A stretch of DNA of 64,000 nt from Burkholderia pseudomultivorans (GCF_001718415.1 NZ_CP013378.1:4154001-4218000), one strand, 5' to 3'; shown: positions 18,505 through 28,381, numbered from the stretch's first letter. Program-made: numbers and translations. The notes: generated by a model from the sequence alone, not told the origin.

Positions 18505-20055
18505 TCACTTGGCGCGCCTTCTGAAGTAAGCGTATTTGAAGCCCATTACCCACAACATACCGAAATATAGTGCAGCGAACAGCACGAGGCACGCCGCCAT
18601 CAGCACGATGCGGTCGAGCGGCTGCGCGCGCATGCCGGTCCAGTCGAAGCTGATCGCGCACCAGTGCATCAGGCCGGCGAGTACGAGCGCCGCGCCGACC
18701 AGCTGGACGAAGAAGCGCAGCCAGCCCGGCGACGGCTGGTAGATGCCGCGCTTGCGCAGCCCGAGGAACAGCAGCAGCGAGTTCAGGCACGCGCCGACGC
18801 CGATGCTCAGCGTCAGGCCCGCATGGCCGATCAGCGGCACGAACACGTAGTTCGAGATCTGCGTGACGATCAGCACGCCGACCGCGATCTTCACCGGCGT
18901 CTTGATGTCCTGCTTCGCGTAGAAGCCCGGCGCGAGGATCTTGATCAGGATGATGCCGACCAGGCCGATGCCGTAGGTCGCCAGCGCGCGCGCGACCATC
19001 GTCACGGTGTGCGCGTCGAACTTGCCGTAGTTGAACAGCGTCGCGGTGAGCGGCGTCGCGAAGAAGAACAGCGCGAGCGCGCTCGGCGCCGCGAGCAGGA
19101 ACGTGACGCGCAGCCCCCAGTCGAGCAGCGCCGAATATTCGTGCGTATCGGCGTCGACGTGCGCCTTCGACAGGCTCGGCAGCAGGATTGTGCCGAGCGC
19201 GACGCCGAGCAGCGCCGTCGGGAATTCCATCAGGCGGTCCGCGTAGTTGATCCACGACACCGCGCCCTGCCCGAGCCGCGACGCGATATTGGTGTTGATG
19301 ATCAGCGACAGCTGCGCGACCGACACCGCGAACGTCGCGGGCACCATCTTTGCGAGCACGCGCTTCACGCCGCGGTGACGCAGCGCGCGCAGCGGGTTCA
19401 GGCCGATCAGCGGCACCATGTCGATCTTCTTCAGCCCCGGCAGCTGCACGAGGAACTGCAGCACGCCGCCCACGATCACGGCCCACGCGAGCGCGAACAC
19501 CGGCACCTTCAGGTGCGGCGCGACGAACACGGCGGCGGCGATGAACGCGACATTGAGCAGCACCGGTGCGAACGCGGGCAGCGAGAAGCTCTTGTACGTA
19601 TTCAGCACGCCGGACGCGAGCGTCGTCAGCGAGATGAACACGATGTACGGGAACATGATGCGCGTCATCGTGACGGCAAGCGGGAACGCCTGGCCGTCGG
19701 TGTGCAGGCCCGACGCGACCGCGAACACGACCCACGACGCGCCGGCGATGCCGAGCACCGACAGCACGGCGAGCGCCCACGCGAGCACGGTCGACATCGC
19801 GTCGACGAGCGCCTTGGTCGCATCGTGCCCCTGCTGGTTCTTGAACTCGGCAAGGATCGGCACGAACGCCTGCGAGAACGCGCCTTCGGCCGACAGCCGG
19901 CGCAGCAGGTTCGGAATGCGGAAGGCGACGTAGAACGCGTCGGTGTATTGACTGGCGCCGAACGCACGGGCGATCAGCGTCTCGCGGGCCAGTCCGGTCA
20001 CGCGCGACAGCAGCGTGAAGCCGCTGACCGTCAGCAGGGCTCGGAATAGATTCAT
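18505..20055 (-). CDS. murJ: Lipid II flippase MurJ
   Basis: 516 residues, about 14 transmembrane helices. It moves lipid II across the inner membrane for peptidoglycan synthesis. The N-terminus MNLFRALLTVSGFTLLSRVTG fits the family and fixes the start; an upstream ATG at 20139 would add 28 unrelated residues. Arg residues lining the central cavity are seen in LSRVTGLARETLIARAFGAS and AFRIPNLLRRL. It is divergent from rpsT across a 303-bp gap and directly upstream of the SirB1-like gene. Confidence 0.97.
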   Translation of the reverse strand: MNLFRALLTVSGFTLLSRVTGLARETLIARAFGASQYTDAFYVAFRIPNLLRRLSAEGAFSQAFVPILAEFKNQQGHDATKALVDAMSTVLAWALAVLSVLGIAGASWVVFAVASGLHTDGQAFPLAVTMTRIMFPYIVFISLTTLASGVLNTYKSFSLPAFAPVLLNVAFIAAAVFVAPHLKVPVFALAWAVIVGGVLQFLVQLPGLKKIDMVPLIGLNPLRALRHRGVKRVLAKMVPATFAVSVAQLSLIINTNIASRLGQGAVSWINYADRLMEFPTALLGVALGTILLPSLSKAHVDADTHEYSALLDWGLRVTFLLAAPSALALFFFATPLTATLFNYGKFDAHTVTMVARALATYGIGLVGIILIKILAPGFYAKQDIKTPVKIAVGVLIVTQISNYVFVPLIGHAGLTLSIGVGACLNSLLLFLGLRKRGIYQPSPGWLRFFVQLVGAALVLAGLMHWCAISFDWTGMRAQPLDRIVLMAACLVLFAALYFGMLWVMGFKYAYFRRRAK

Positions 20056-20153
20056 GGGGCGCTTATTATACGGACCTTGCGTGACCCGGCACGGCCGGAT
20101 GCGGAAAAGCGCGGCGGCCGCCCGCGCGCCGTTCCGCACGACTCACTTCGCGC

Positions 20154-20183
20154 TTGCCACACGCTTGATTTTGTTGCTATAAT
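20154..20183 (+). promoter_or_regulatory. Strong sigma-70 promoter of rpsT
   Basis: TTGCCA (20154-20159), 18-bp spacer, TATAAT (20178-20183): four of six and six of six consensus bases. Initiation near 20190 gives an untranslated leader of about 170 nt. The leader holds an inverted repeat CCCCTG (20266-20271)/CAGGGG (20284-20289) and a T7 run at 20254-20260. The 303-bp gap 20056-20358 otherwise contains no gene. Confidence 0.8.
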
Positions 20184-20358
20184 TGCCGGTTTCTGAGCCT
20201 GTACATGCGCGGCAATTGCCGTTTCCATGTCCCGGCCTCGGTTAAAATCACCGTTTTTTTATGCGCCCCTGGGCAATCGTTCTCAGGGGACGGATCGAAA
20301 AGCAGCGCTTGGCCGTCAGGCTCCAAGCTCTGGAAACAGGACAGGATAAGGAACCGTC

Positions 20359-20631
20359 ATGGCTAACTCCGCACAAGCACGCAAGCGCGCCCGCCAGGCC
20401 GCGAAGGCAAACTCGCACAACTCGGCGCTGCGCTCGAAATTCCGTACCGCGATCAAGGCCGTTCGCAAGGCTGTCGACGCCGGCGACCAGGCAAAGGCTG
20501 CCGAGCTGTTCAAGGCTGCCGTCAAGACGATCGACACGATCGCCGACAAGAAGATCGTTCACAAGAACAAGGCCGCTCGCAGCAAGAGCCGCCTCGCCGC
20601 AGCCGTCAAGGGCCTGCAGGCAGCAGCGTAA
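20359..20631 (+). CDS. rpsT: 30S ribosomal protein S20
   Basis: 90 residues, very basic and helical, binding 16S rRNA in the small subunit. [20 protein letters not shown] is the usual N-terminus, and [20 protein letters not shown] with [19 protein letters not shown] completes the family pattern. AAGGA precedes the ATG. It is monocistronic, with its own strong promoter and a strong terminator at 20680-20707. Confidence 0.99.
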   Translation: MANSAQARKRARQAAKANSHNSALRSKFRTAIKAVRKAVDAGDQAKAAELFKAAVKTIDTIADKKIVHKNKAARSKSRLAAAVKGLQAAA

Positions 20632-20679
20632 ATTCCGGTGTGCCCGCCTCGCGCGGGCACTCCTGTTTCCTGCGATCGC

Positions 20680-20707
20680 AAAAAAGCCCGCTTCGGCGGG
20701 CTTTTTT
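20680..20707 (+). terminator. Rho-independent terminator after rpsT
   Basis: AAAAAAGCCCGC-TTCG-GCGGGCTTTTTT, a perfect stem with a UUCG tetraloop and both A and T runs, so it can act on both strands (rpsT rightwards, the DUF3579 gene leftwards). A second hairpin without T-run, GTGCCCGC/GCGGGCAC (20640-20660), lies just before it. Confidence 0.95.
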
Positions 20708-20799
20708 GCGGGTGCGTCCGGCGAACGACCATGCCGTCGGCGGCGCGGCGCACCATCGGCGGCCCGGCGAGGATGCCCTCGCCCGCCGCCCGCGCCTCG

Positions 20800-21120
20800 T
20801 TACTTCTTCGCGCTATAGTCCGGCAGCTCGCACGCCTCGGTGACGACGAGATTGTTGTCCTTCGCGAAATTCATCACGAAATCGAAGGCCATCGGCTCGC
20901 AGTCGCGCAACCGCGAATCGAGGATCACGCATTTGGTGTCGCCGAGCAGCGTCGGGCGCACGTACAGCGAATACTGGAGACGCGCATTCGGCCCGCTCGC
21001 CCCCGGCCCGAAGCAGGACATCACGCCGGCCAGACGCTCCGACCAGTCGCTCGGGCGAAACTTTTTCCCGTCTTTCGTGATGCCCTGGATGAAGTATTCG
21101 GTCGGAGGGGTTTCAGCCAT
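20800..21120 (-). CDS. DUF3579 domain protein
   Basis: 106 residues from ATG 21120; an in-frame extension to 21255 lacks family character. The conserved body begins YFIQGITKDGKKFRPSDWSE, continues RLAGVMSCFGP and VILDSRLRDCEPMAFDFVMN, and ends in LVVTEACELPDY. Members are β-proteobacterial cytosolic proteins of unknown function, usually found between rpsT and argF as here. A TATAAT on the minus strand (21339-21344) lies about 220 bp upstream, but no good -35 goes with it. Confidence 0.85.
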   Translation of the reverse strand: MAETPPTEYFIQGITKDGKKFRPSDWSERLAGVMSCFGPGASGPNARLQYSLYVRPTLLGDTKCVILDSRLRDCEPMAFDFVMNFAKDNNLVVTEACELPDYSAKK

Positions 21121-21536
21121 GTGGTTACCCAAGTGACGGCCCGGCGATAGCCAGGCGACGGCGCCTGGGTACGCGAACACAAAGCTGGAATCGACACCGG
21201 CAGCCCGCGCGCCGAACCCGCGAAAAAACAGGCTGTCGGCACGTGCCGCCGGCACGCCGCACGGGATTTGTGCAGCGCACGGCTTGTGTCCGGCAGAGCG
21301 CGAAGCGGCTTGCCTGCCGGGCTGGAGAAAACTTTTGGATTATACCGCAGCGCGCCATTGCGCGTCGGCTCGCGGCCCCGCTCGCGACGCCGTCCGGCCC
21401 GCAGATCGATCGCGCCCCGCTTTTCGGCGCGGCTCGTCAAAGCACCGAAAATCCTTTATGCTGCTCTGAGTCATCCACATCCGACGGCGGCGCCGTCCGG
21501 CCTCGCTGCCGGGTGAAGCCCGCCGTATTTCGTTTC
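21121..21536. other. Intergenic region between DUF3579 gene and argF
   Basis: 416 bp without a convincing gene. It holds the candidate argF promoter (21434-21462) near its right end and an isolated TATAAT on the minus strand at 21339-21344. Short open stretches here have no family resemblance. Confidence 0.6.
21434..21462 (+). promoter_or_regulatory. Candidate promoter of argF
   Basis: TCGTCA (21434-21439), 17-bp spacer, TATGCT (21457-21462): four of six consensus bases in each box. It would give a leader of about 68 nt. I see no clear arginine-repressor palindrome. Confidence 0.4.
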
Positions 21537-22466
21537 ATGACCGCCAAAACCATTCGTCACTACCTGCAGTTCAAGGATTTCTCGCTGGAAGACTACGAGT
21601 ACGTGCTCGAACGCACGGGTATCCTGAAGCGCAAGTTCAAGAACTACGAGACCTATCACCCGCTGCACGACCGCACGCTCGCGATGATCTTCGAGAAGAG
21701 CTCGACGCGCACGCGCCTGTCGTTCGAAGCCGGGATCTTCCAGCTCGGCGGCCACGCGGTGTTCATGAGCACGCGCGACACGCAGCTCGGCCGCGGCGAG
21801 CCCGTCGAGGATTCCGCGCAGGTCATCTCGCGAATGGTCGACATCATCATGATCCGCACGTTCGAACAGGACGTGATCCGGCGCTTCGCGGAAAACTCCC
21901 GCGTGCCGGTGATCAACGGCCTGACCAACGAATACCATCCCTGCCAGGTGCTCGCCGACGTCTTCACGTACTACGAGCATCGCGGCCCGATCGCCGGCAA
22001 GACGGTCGCGTGGGTCGGCGACGCGAACAACATGCTCTATACGTGGATCGAAGCCGCCCAGATCCTCGGCTTCAAGCTGCGCCTGTCGACGCCGCCGGGC
22101 TACGCGCTCGACATGAAGCTGGTGTCGCCGGACAGCGCGCCGTTCTACGAGGTGTTCGACGATCCGAACGAAGCGTGCCGCGGCGCCGATCTCGTGACGA
22201 CCGACGTGTGGACGAGCATGGGCTTCGAGGCCGAGAACGAAGCGCGGATGAAGGCGTTCGCCGACTGGTGCGTCGACGAGGAAATGATGGGTCACGCGAA
22301 CCCGGACGCGCTGTTCATGCACTGCCTGCCCGCGCACCGCGGCGAGGAAGTGACGGCCGGCGTGATCGACGGCCCGCAGAGCGTCGTCTGGGACGAGGCG
22401 GAAAACCGCCTGCACGTGCAGAAGGCGCTGATGGAGTTCCTGCTGCTCGGCCGCCTGAAGCACTGA
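21537..22466 (+). CDS. argF: Ornithine carbamoyltransferase
   Basis: 309 residues. It makes citrulline from ornithine and carbamoyl phosphate in arginine synthesis. The carbamoyl-phosphate site is FEKSSTRTRLSFE. NEYHPCQVLADVFTYYEH is the second conserved block. The ornithine-binding segment is TTDVWTSMGFEAE, and FMHCLPAHRGEEVTAGV carries the catalytic Cys. ATG 21537 fits the family start. It ends at a terminator and converges on murB. Confidence 0.98.
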   Translation: MTAKTIRHYLQFKDFSLEDYEYVLERTGILKRKFKNYETYHPLHDRTLAMIFEKSSTRTRLSFEAGIFQLGGHAVFMSTRDTQLGRGEPVEDSAQVISRMVDIIMIRTFEQDVIRRFAENSRVPVINGLTNEYHPCQVLADVFTYYEHRGPIAGKTVAWVGDANNMLYTWIEAAQILGFKLRLSTPPGYALDMKLVSPDSAPFYEVFDDPNEACRGADLVTTDVWTSMGFEAENEARMKAFADWCVDEEMMGHANPDALFMHCLPAHRGEEVTAGVIDGPQSVVWDEAENRLHVQKALMEFLLLGRLKH

Positions 22467-22513
22467 CACCGACCGGCGCGCGGCATGCCGCCGCGCGCGA
22501 TCCGTCGCCACGA

Positions 22514-22539
22514 CGCCGATCCCCGGATCGGCGTTTTTT
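22514..22539 (+). terminator. Rho-independent terminator after argF
   Basis: CGCCGATCC-CC-GGATCGGCG followed by six T: a perfect 9-bp stem in the short gap between convergent argF and murB. Confidence 0.9.
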
Positions 22540-22563
22540 ATTGGCCGGCGCCGCGCCGATCGG

Positions 22564-23613
22564 CTACAGGCAGACGGGCTCCGCTTCCAGCTCGACGCCG
22601 AACTGCGCGCGCACGTCGTCCTGGATCGCCCGCGCGAGCGCAAGCACGTCGGCGCCCGTCGCACCGCCGCGATTGACGAGCACGAGCGCCTGCCGGTCGT
22701 GCACGGCCGCCGCGCCGAGCGCACGCCCTTTCCAGCCGCAGCGGTCGATCAGCCAGCCGGCCGCGAGCTTCACCCCGCCGTCCGGCTGCGGATACGACAC
22801 GATCTCCGGCACGCGCGCGCGCAGCGCGTCGAACTGCGCGGCATCGATCACCGGGTTCTTGAAGAAGCTGCCCGCGTTGCCGAGCACGAGCGGATCGGGC
22901 AGCTTCGCGCGACGGATCGCGACCACCGCGTCGAACACGTCGCGCGGCGTCGCCGCGTCGGGCGCGATGCCGCGCGCATCGAGCTCGCGCGTGACGTCCG
23001 CATAGCCGAGCCGCGGCGTCCAGCGCTTCGGCAAGCGGAACGTGACCGACACGATCGCGAAGCGCGCGCGCCCTTCCCGCTTGAAGAAACTGTCGCGATA
23101 GCCGAACGCGCAGCGTGCGGCGTCGAAGCGCTCGCTGCGCCCGCTCGCGAGCTCGACCGCGACGAGCGAGTCGAAATACGTCTTCATCTCGAGCCCGTAC
23201 GCGCCGATGTTCTGGATCGGCGCCGCGCCGACGGTGCCCGGAATCAGCGCGAGATTCTCGAGGCCCGCCATGCCGCGCTCGAGCGTCCACGCGACGAACG
23301 CATGCCAGTTCTCGCCGCCGCCCGCCTCGACATACCAGGCTTCGGCGTCCTCGCGCACGACGCGCCGGCCGGCGATCTCGTCGAGCAGCACGACGCCGTC
23401 GAAGTCGCGCGTGAACACGACGTTGCTGCCGCCGCCGAGCACCAGCAGCGGCAGGTTCGCGATGCGCGCGTCGCGATGCAGCGCGGCGAACTGGTCGGCC
23501 TGCGTGATGCGCGCGGCGTAGCGCGCGGTCGCGGCGATGCCGAACGTGTTGTGCGCGGCGAGCGGATGGTCGGGGAGCAGCGACAGGGCGGAATCGTCAG
23601 GGGGCATCGGCAT
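22564..23613 (-). CDS. murB: UDP-N-acetylenolpyruvoylglucosamine reductase
   Basis: 349 residues, the type I (E. coli-like) form. This FAD- and NADPH-dependent enzyme makes UDP-N-acetylmuramate in the cytosol. The N-terminus has [24 protein letters not shown] and [24 protein letters not shown] are the FAD-binding blocks. [10 protein letters not shown] holds the catalytic Ser, and a Glu near the C-terminus (LEAEPVCL) is in place. It is divergent from yajQ across 136 bp. Confidence 0.97.
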   Translation of the reverse strand: MPMPPDDSALSLLPDHPLAAHNTFGIAATARYAARITQADQFAALHRDARIANLPLLVLGGGSNVVFTRDFDGVVLLDEIAGRRVVREDAEAWYVEAGGGENWHAFVAWTLERGMAGLENLALIPGTVGAAPIQNIGAYGLEMKTYFDSLVAVELASGRSERFDAARCAFGYRDSFFKREGRARFAIVSVTFRLPKRWTPRLGYADVTRELDARGIAPDAATPRDVFDAVVAIRRAKLPDPLVLGNAGSFFKNPVIDAAQFDALRARVPEIVSYPQPDGGVKLAAGWLIDRCGWKGRALGAAAVHDRQALVLVNRGGATGADVLALARAIQDDVRAQFGVELEAEPVCL

Positions 23614-23650
23614 TCGCGGTCATGCGTGCCCGTGCCGCGGATGGACGGCC

Positions 23651-23679
23651 TTGGGCAAACGGAGGGGCATCGGTAAAAT
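23651..23679 (+). promoter_or_regulatory. Candidate promoter of yajQ
   Basis: TTGGGC (23651-23656), 17-bp spacer, TAAAAT (23674-23679). Transcription would start about 65 nt before the yajQ ATG. Confidence 0.5.
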
Positions 23680-23749
23680 GGCAAACAGTCCGCAATTATA
23701 GCGAGTGCCCGCGCACCAGCCGGGCGCCCGCGCCTCAAGGGAGAATGCC

Positions 23750-24235
23750 ATGCCATCGTTCGACGTCGTTTCCGAAGCGAACATGATCGAAGTGAAGAAC
23801 GCCATCGAGCAGTCGAACAAGGAAATTTCGACGCGCTTCGACTTCAAGGGCTCCGACGCGCGCGTCGAGCAGAAGGAGCGCGAGCTGACGCTGTTCGCCG
23901 ACGACGATTTCAAGCTCGGCCAGGTGAAGGACGTGCTGATCGGCAAGCTGGCCAAGCGCAACGTCGACGTGCGCTTCCTCGACTACGGCAAGGTCGAGAA
24001 GATCGGCGGCGACAAGGTCAAGCAGCTCGTCACCGTGAAGAAGGGCGTGACCGGCGACCTCGCGAAGAAGATCGTGCGGCTCGTGAAGGACAGCAAGATC
24101 AAGGTGCAGGCGAGCATCCAGGGCGACGCGGTGCGCGTGTCAGGCGCCAAGCGCGACGACCTGCAAAGCGTGATCGCGCTGCTGCGCAAGGACGTGACCG
24201 ACACCCCGCTCGACTTCAACAACTTCCGCGACTGA
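23750..24235 (+). CDS. YajQ-family nucleotide-binding protein
   Basis: 161 residues, the complete two-ferredoxin-like-domain YajQ fold. It starts [20 protein letters not shown] and continues [14 protein letters not shown]; the C-terminal half has [24 protein letters not shown] and ends [11 protein letters not shown]. Members bind nucleic acid or nucleotides; in Xanthomonas a member binds c-di-GMP and alters virulence gene expression, and whether this protein does so is unknown. GGGAG lies upstream of the ATG. It is alone between divergent murB and convergent plsY. Confidence 0.95.
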   Translation: MPSFDVVSEANMIEVKNAIEQSNKEISTRFDFKGSDARVEQKERELTLFADDDFKLGQVKDVLIGKLAKRNVDVRFLDYGKVEKIGGDKVKQLVTVKKGVTGDLAKKIVRLVKDSKIKVQASIQGDAVRVSGAKRDDLQSVIALLRKDVTDTPLDFNNFRD

Positions 24236-24301
24236 CCGGTCGCGTCACGCCGCCCGGTGCGCGCACCTCATCAGGCGCGCCGGCCGGCGTCTCTCCTTCC
24301 T

Positions 24302-24943
24302 TCAGGCCTTGCCGCCGTCCTGCGCGCCGCCGTTCGCGGCCGCCTTCTTCTTGTCGCCGATCCGGCTTTCCTGCCCTGCCAGCAGCTTCGAAATATTGGC
24401 GCGGTGACGCCAGATCAGCAGCACGCTCATCGCGAGCACCGCCCAGGCGATCGGGTTGTGGCCCGGCATGCCGAACAGGAACACGTCGAACAGCGGCGCG
24501 AACACGGCCGCGACCAGCGCCGCGAGCGACGAATAGCGGAAGAAGAACGCGACGATCAGCCAGGTGAGCGCGGTCGCGAGGCCGAGCACCGGGTGCACGG
24601 CGAGCAGCACGCCGGCCGCGGTCGCGACGCCCTTGCCGCCCTGGAAGCGGAAGAACACCGGATACAGGTGGCCGAGGAACACCGCGATCGCGACCCACGC
24701 GATCGCGACGTCGGACAGGCCGAAGCGCCGCGCGAGCCAGACGGCGATCCAGCCCTTGAACGCGTCGCCGAGCAGCGTCAGGATCGCGGCCTTCTTGTTG
24801 CCGCTGCGCAGCACGTTGGTCGCGCCGGGGTTCTTCGACCCGTACGAGCGGGGGTCGGCAAGGCCCATCGCGGCGCTGACGATGACGGCGAACGACACCG
24901 AGCCGATCAGGTAGGCAACGAGGGCGGCGAGCAGGATCTGCAT
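24302..24943 (-). CDS. plsY: Acyl-phosphate:glycerol-3-phosphate acyltransferase
   Basis: 213 residues with five to six transmembrane helices. It puts the first acyl chain on glycerol-3-phosphate, using acyl phosphate, in phospholipid synthesis. The three conserved loops are visible: [35 protein letters not shown] and [14 protein letters not shown]. The C-terminal about 25 residues are polar and Lys/Gly-rich and extend beyond the usual end. ybaK lies 131 bp upstream on the same strand. Confidence 0.96.
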   Translation of the reverse strand: MQILLAALVAYLIGSVSFAVIVSAAMGLADPRSYGSKNPGATNVLRSGNKKAAILTLLGDAFKGWIAVWLARRFGLSDVAIAWVAIAVFLGHLYPVFFRFQGGKGVATAAGVLLAVHPVLGLATALTWLIVAFFFRYSSLAALVAAVFAPLFDVFLFGMPGHNPIAWAVLAMSVLLIWRHRANISKLLAGQESRIGDKKKAAANGGAQDGGKA

Positions 24944-25074
24944 GCGGGGGACTCTTCTTTCAACGTATCGGTGAAGGGACGGCTCGCGCGGCAGGCCGGC
25001 AACGCCGGCGCCGTCGCGGCCGAAGCGGCGCCCATTCTACCGAACGGGCGCAGGCTGCCACGAAGGTGAAACCC

Positions 25075-25566
25075 TCAGTCGACGCTCGCGCACTGCACGG
25101 GCTTCGCGCCGAGCAGCGTCGTGAGCACCGTCGGCGCGAGGCTGACGAGGTAGCCGCGACGGCCGCCGTTCAGGTAGATCGTCGGCAGCTCGAGGATCGT
25201 CGACTCGACGTAGACCGGCATCGCCTTGCGGGTGCCGAACGGCGACGTGCCGCCGACCAGATAGCCGGAATGGCGGTTCGCGACCTCGGGCTTGCACGGC
25301 TCGACGCGCTTCGCGCCGATCTGCCGCGCAAGGTTCTTCGTCGATACCGTGCGGTCGCCGTGCATCAGCACGATCAGCGGCTTCGCATGCTCGTCTTCCA
25401 TCACGAGCGTCTTCACGACGCTGTGCTCGTCGACGCCGAGCTGGCGCGCCGATTCGCCGGTGCCGCCATGCTCGACGTATTCGTACGGATGCTCGCCGAA
25501 CGCGACGGCATGGCGTCTCAGCAGCTGGGTCGCGGGGGTTTCGGACACGTGTCTGGATTTGCTCAT
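25075..25566 (-). CDS. ybaK: Cys-tRNA(Pro)/Cys-tRNA(Cys) deacylase (YbaK)
   Basis: 163 residues. It hydrolyses mischarged cysteinyl-tRNA(Pro) in trans. The editing-domain pattern is complete: TPATQLLRRHAVAFGEHPYEY, the key Lys in VVKTLVMEDE, SGYLVGGTSPFGTRKAMPVY and YLNGGRRGYLVSLAP. It stands alone before plsY. Confidence 0.95.
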   Translation of the reverse strand: MSKSRHVSETPATQLLRRHAVAFGEHPYEYVEHGGTGESARQLGVDEHSVVKTLVMEDEHAKPLIVLMHGDRTVSTKNLARQIGAKRVEPCKPEVANRHSGYLVGGTSPFGTRKAMPVYVESTILELPTIYLNGGRRGYLVSLAPTVLTTLLGAKPVQCASVD

Positions 25567-25788
25567 GGCGGCATTCTAATGGCGAACGACGCGCCGCGGA
25601 CCGTCGGCGCGCAGGCGGTATACTCGCCGCCCGCTTTCGACCGTGCGGCCGCCGCCCGGCATCATTGCGAACCTCGCGCAGCGCTATTGCCCGATCGACC
25701 GATTGTGGCGCGCGCCCAGTCATGGCACGATCGTTCGAAAATATTGCCGCGCCGGGCCGACGCCGCCCGGCCCTCTTCTGGAGACGCC

Positions 25789-27351
25789 ATGACTTCGTCC
25801 ATTCGTTGCGCCGCGCCGCCCGACGTCGACACGCTGCTGGCCGCGCTGCCGGCCCGCATCGCCGACCTGCCCGCACGCCGGGCCGCACAAGCACCCGCGC
25901 ATCCCGCGCTGATCGAGGACGCGCGGCGCCTGTCTTACGGCGAGCTGTCGCAGGCCGTCGATGCGGCCGCCGCGCGGCTCGCGGCGCTCGGCGTGCGCGG
26001 CGGCGACCGCGTGATGATCGTCGCGGAAAACAGCGTCGCGCAGATCGTGCTGCTGCTCGCCACCGCGCGGATCGACGCATGGGCGCTGGTGTCGAATGCG
26101 CGGCTGTCGGCCGGCGAGCTCGATGCGATCGCCGCGCACGCGCGCCCGCGGCTGATCGCGTTCGCAACCGAAACCTCGGCCGATGCGCGCGCGCATGCGG
26201 CACGCCACGACGCGACGCCCGCGGACGCGCTGCCGATCGACATCGGCGCGTGGTCGCACCGGATCGATGCCGACGCGCCCGCCGAAGCGGTGGCCGCCGA
26301 CGGCGCCGCGCAGTGCGCAGCGCTGATCTACACGACCGGCACGACGGGTTCGCCGAAGGGCGTGATGCTGTCGCATCGCAACTTGCTGTTCATTGCGGCG
26401 ATGTCGAGCACGCTGCGGCGCGTGTCGCCCGACGACCTCGTCTATACGGTGCTGCCCGTGTCGCACGTGTACGGGCTCGCGTCCGTGTGTCTCGGCAGTC
26501 TTTACGCCGGCGCGACGCTGCGGCTCGCACCGCGTTTCGCGCCGGAGGCCGTGCGCGTCGCGCTCGCCGACGAGGGCGTCACGATCTTCCAGGGCGTGCC
26601 CGCGATGCACGCGAAGCTGCTCGAGCATCTGCACACGCACGGCCACGCATGGCGCGCGCCGCGCCTGCGCTTCGCGTATTCGGGCGGCTCGCCGCTCGAC
26701 GCCGACCTGAAGGCGCGCGTCGAGCGCGTGTACGGCGTGCCGCTGCACAACGGTTACGGCATGACCGAAAGCAGCCCGACGATCACGCAGACGCCGCTCG
26801 ACGCGCCGCGCACCGACTGCTCGGTCGGCGTGCCGATTCCCGGCGTCGAAATGCGCGTGGTCGCGCCGGACGGCAGCGACGTGCCGCGCAGCGAGGTCGG
26901 CGAGATCCTCGTGCGCGGGCCGAACGTGATGCTCGGCTACTACCGCAATCCGGACGCGACGCGCGCGGCCGTCTCGCCGGACGGCTGGCTGAGTACCGGC
27001 GATCTCGCGCGGCAGGACGCCGACGGCGCGGTGACGATCGCCGGGCGCAGCAAGGAGCTGATCATCCGCTCGGGCTTCAACGTCTATCCGGTCGAGGTCG
27101 AGCAGGTGCTGAACGCGCATCCGGACGTCGTGCAGGCAGCGGTCGTCGGCCGCGCGGTCGAGGGCAACGAGGAAGTGCTCGCGTTCGTCGAACTGGCGCC
27201 GGGCGCCGCCGCGACCGAGACGACGCTGCACGCGTGGTGCGCGGAACGGCTCGCGCCGTACAAGCGCCCCGCGCAGATCCGCGTGCTCGATGCGCTGCCG
27301 GCCGCATCGACGGGCAAGGTGCTGAAGCACAAGCTGCGCGAGCTCGCGTAA
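25789..27351 (+). CDS. Acyl-CoA synthetase (AMP-forming, class I adenylate-forming family)
   Basis: 520 residues. It activates a carboxylic acid as acyl-AMP and transfers it to CoA. The P-loop is YTTGTTGSPKG at 181-191. HNGYGMTESSPT is the A5 motif, GWLSTGDLARQDADG and GRSKELIIRSGFNVYPVEVE are the A7-A8 hinge, and STGKVLKHKL carries the catalytic Lys. It starts at ATG 25789 after CTGGAG. Specificity (fatty, aromatic or dicarboxylic acid) is not readable from the sequence. No β-oxidation genes are adjacent; it converges on xerD. Confidence 0.9.
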   Translation: MTSSIRCAAPPDVDTLLAALPARIADLPARRAAQAPAHPALIEDARRLSYGELSQAVDAAAARLAALGVRGGDRVMIVAENSVAQIVLLLATARIDAWALVSNARLSAGELDAIAAHARPRLIAFATETSADARAHAARHDATPADALPIDIGAWSHRIDADAPAEAVAADGAAQCAALIYTTGTTGSPKGVMLSHRNLLFIAAMSSTLRRVSPDDLVYTVLPVSHVYGLASVCLGSLYAGATLRLAPRFAPEAVRVALADEGVTIFQGVPAMHAKLLEHLHTHGHAWRAPRLRFAYSGGSPLDADLKARVERVYGVPLHNGYGMTESSPTITQTPLDAPRTDCSVGVPIPGVEMRVVAPDGSDVPRSEVGEILVRGPNVMLGYYRNPDATRAAVSPDGWLSTGDLARQDADGAVTIAGRSKELIIRSGFNVYPVEVEQVLNAHPDVVQAAVVGRAVEGNEEVLAFVELAPGAAATETTLHAWCAERLAPYKRPAQIRVLDALPAASTGKVLKHKLRELA

Positions 27352-27430
27352 CGCGGGCGCGCATGCCGCCGTGCCGCGTGCCGTTGCGCGTGGCGGCGCG
27401 GGCCGCGCCCGGTTCGCGCGCAACCGCGTG

Positions 27431-28381
27431 CTAGCCGCGCGGGTGATGCTGCGCGTGCAGCGTGCGCAGCCGCTCGCGCGCGACGTGCGTATAGATCTGC
27501 GTGGTCGAGATGTCGCTGTGGCCGAGCAGCAACTGCACGACGCGCAGGTCCGCGCCGTGGTTCAGCAGGTGCGTCGCGAACGCGTGCCGCAGCGTGTGCG
27601 GCGACAGGTGCGCGCGCACGTCGGCCTGCTGCGCATGGCGCTTGATGATGTTCCAGAACTGCTGGCGCGTCATTCCGTCGCCGCGCGCGGTCACGAACAG
27701 CGCATCGGCCGCGCGCGCGCCGAGCAGCGCGGGCCGCGCGTCGCGCAGGTAGCGCTCGATCCAGCCGTGCGCGACTTCGCCGAACGGCACGAGCCGCTCC
27801 TTCGAGCCCTTGCCCATCACGCGCACGACGCCTTCGTTGAGCCCGACCTCCACCGTCTTCAGCGTGACCAGCTCGCTCACGCGCAACCCGCTCGCATACA
27901 TCAGCTCCAGCATCGTGCGGTCGCGCAGGCCGAGCGGCGTCGCGATGTCCGGCGCGCCGAGCAGCGCCTCGACCTGCGCCTCCGACAGCGTCGACGGGAA
28001 GCGCGCGGCCTGCTTCGCGGACGTGATCCGCAGCGTCGGGTCGGCGCTCGCGCGATGCTCGCGCACGGCCCAGCCGTAATAGCGACGGAACACCGACAGC
28101 CGCCGGTTCGACGAGGTCGCCTTGCCGTCGCTGCGCGCGGCGATGTAGCCGGTCACCATCGTTTCGTCGGCCAGGTCGAGCGGCGCATCGTGGGTCGCCG
28201 CGAGCCATCGGGAAAACAGCACCAGATCGCGCCGGTACGCATCGAGCGTATTGCGCGCGAGCCCGTGCTCGAGCCACAGCGCGTCGCAGAAGGCGTCGAT
28301 CGACGCGCGGCTCGCGAGCAGCGCGGGCGAGGCCGCGATCGCGTCGTCGTCGGTTTCGGGGGACAGCAGCGGTTCGTTCAT
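27431..28381 (-). CDS. xerD: Site-specific tyrosine recombinase XerD
   Basis: 316 residues. With XerC it resolves chromosome dimers at dif. The N-terminal SAM-like core-binding domain (about 25-115) is followed by the catalytic domain with the full set R167 (SGLRVSEL), K191 (MGKGSKER), H262 and R265 (PHTLRHAFATHLL), H288 (LLGHSDIS) and Y297 (TQIYTHV). Its start overlaps the end of ogt by 4 bp (ATGA), so it is translationally coupled in a queG-ogt-xerD unit. Confidence 0.96.
   Translation of the reverse strand: MNEPLLSPETDDDAIAASPALLASRASIDAFCDALWLEHGLARNTLDAYRRDLVLFSRWLAATHDAPLDLADETMVTGYIAARSDGKATSSNRRLSVFRRYYGWAVREHRASADPTLRITSAKQAARFPSTLSEAQVEALLGAPDIATPLGLRDRTMLELMYASGLRVSELVTLKTVEVGLNEGVVRVMGKGSKERLVPFGEVAHGWIERYLRDARPALLGARAADALFVTARGDGMTRQQFWNIIKRHAQQADVRAHLSPHTLRHAFATHLLNHGADLRVVQLLLGHSDISTTQIYTHVARERLRTLHAQHHPRG

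Noticed and set aside
21339..21344. Minus-strand TATAAT as a firm promoter for the DUF3579 gene
   Set aside because: The correctly spaced upstream hexamers are CG-rich and do not resemble TTGACA.
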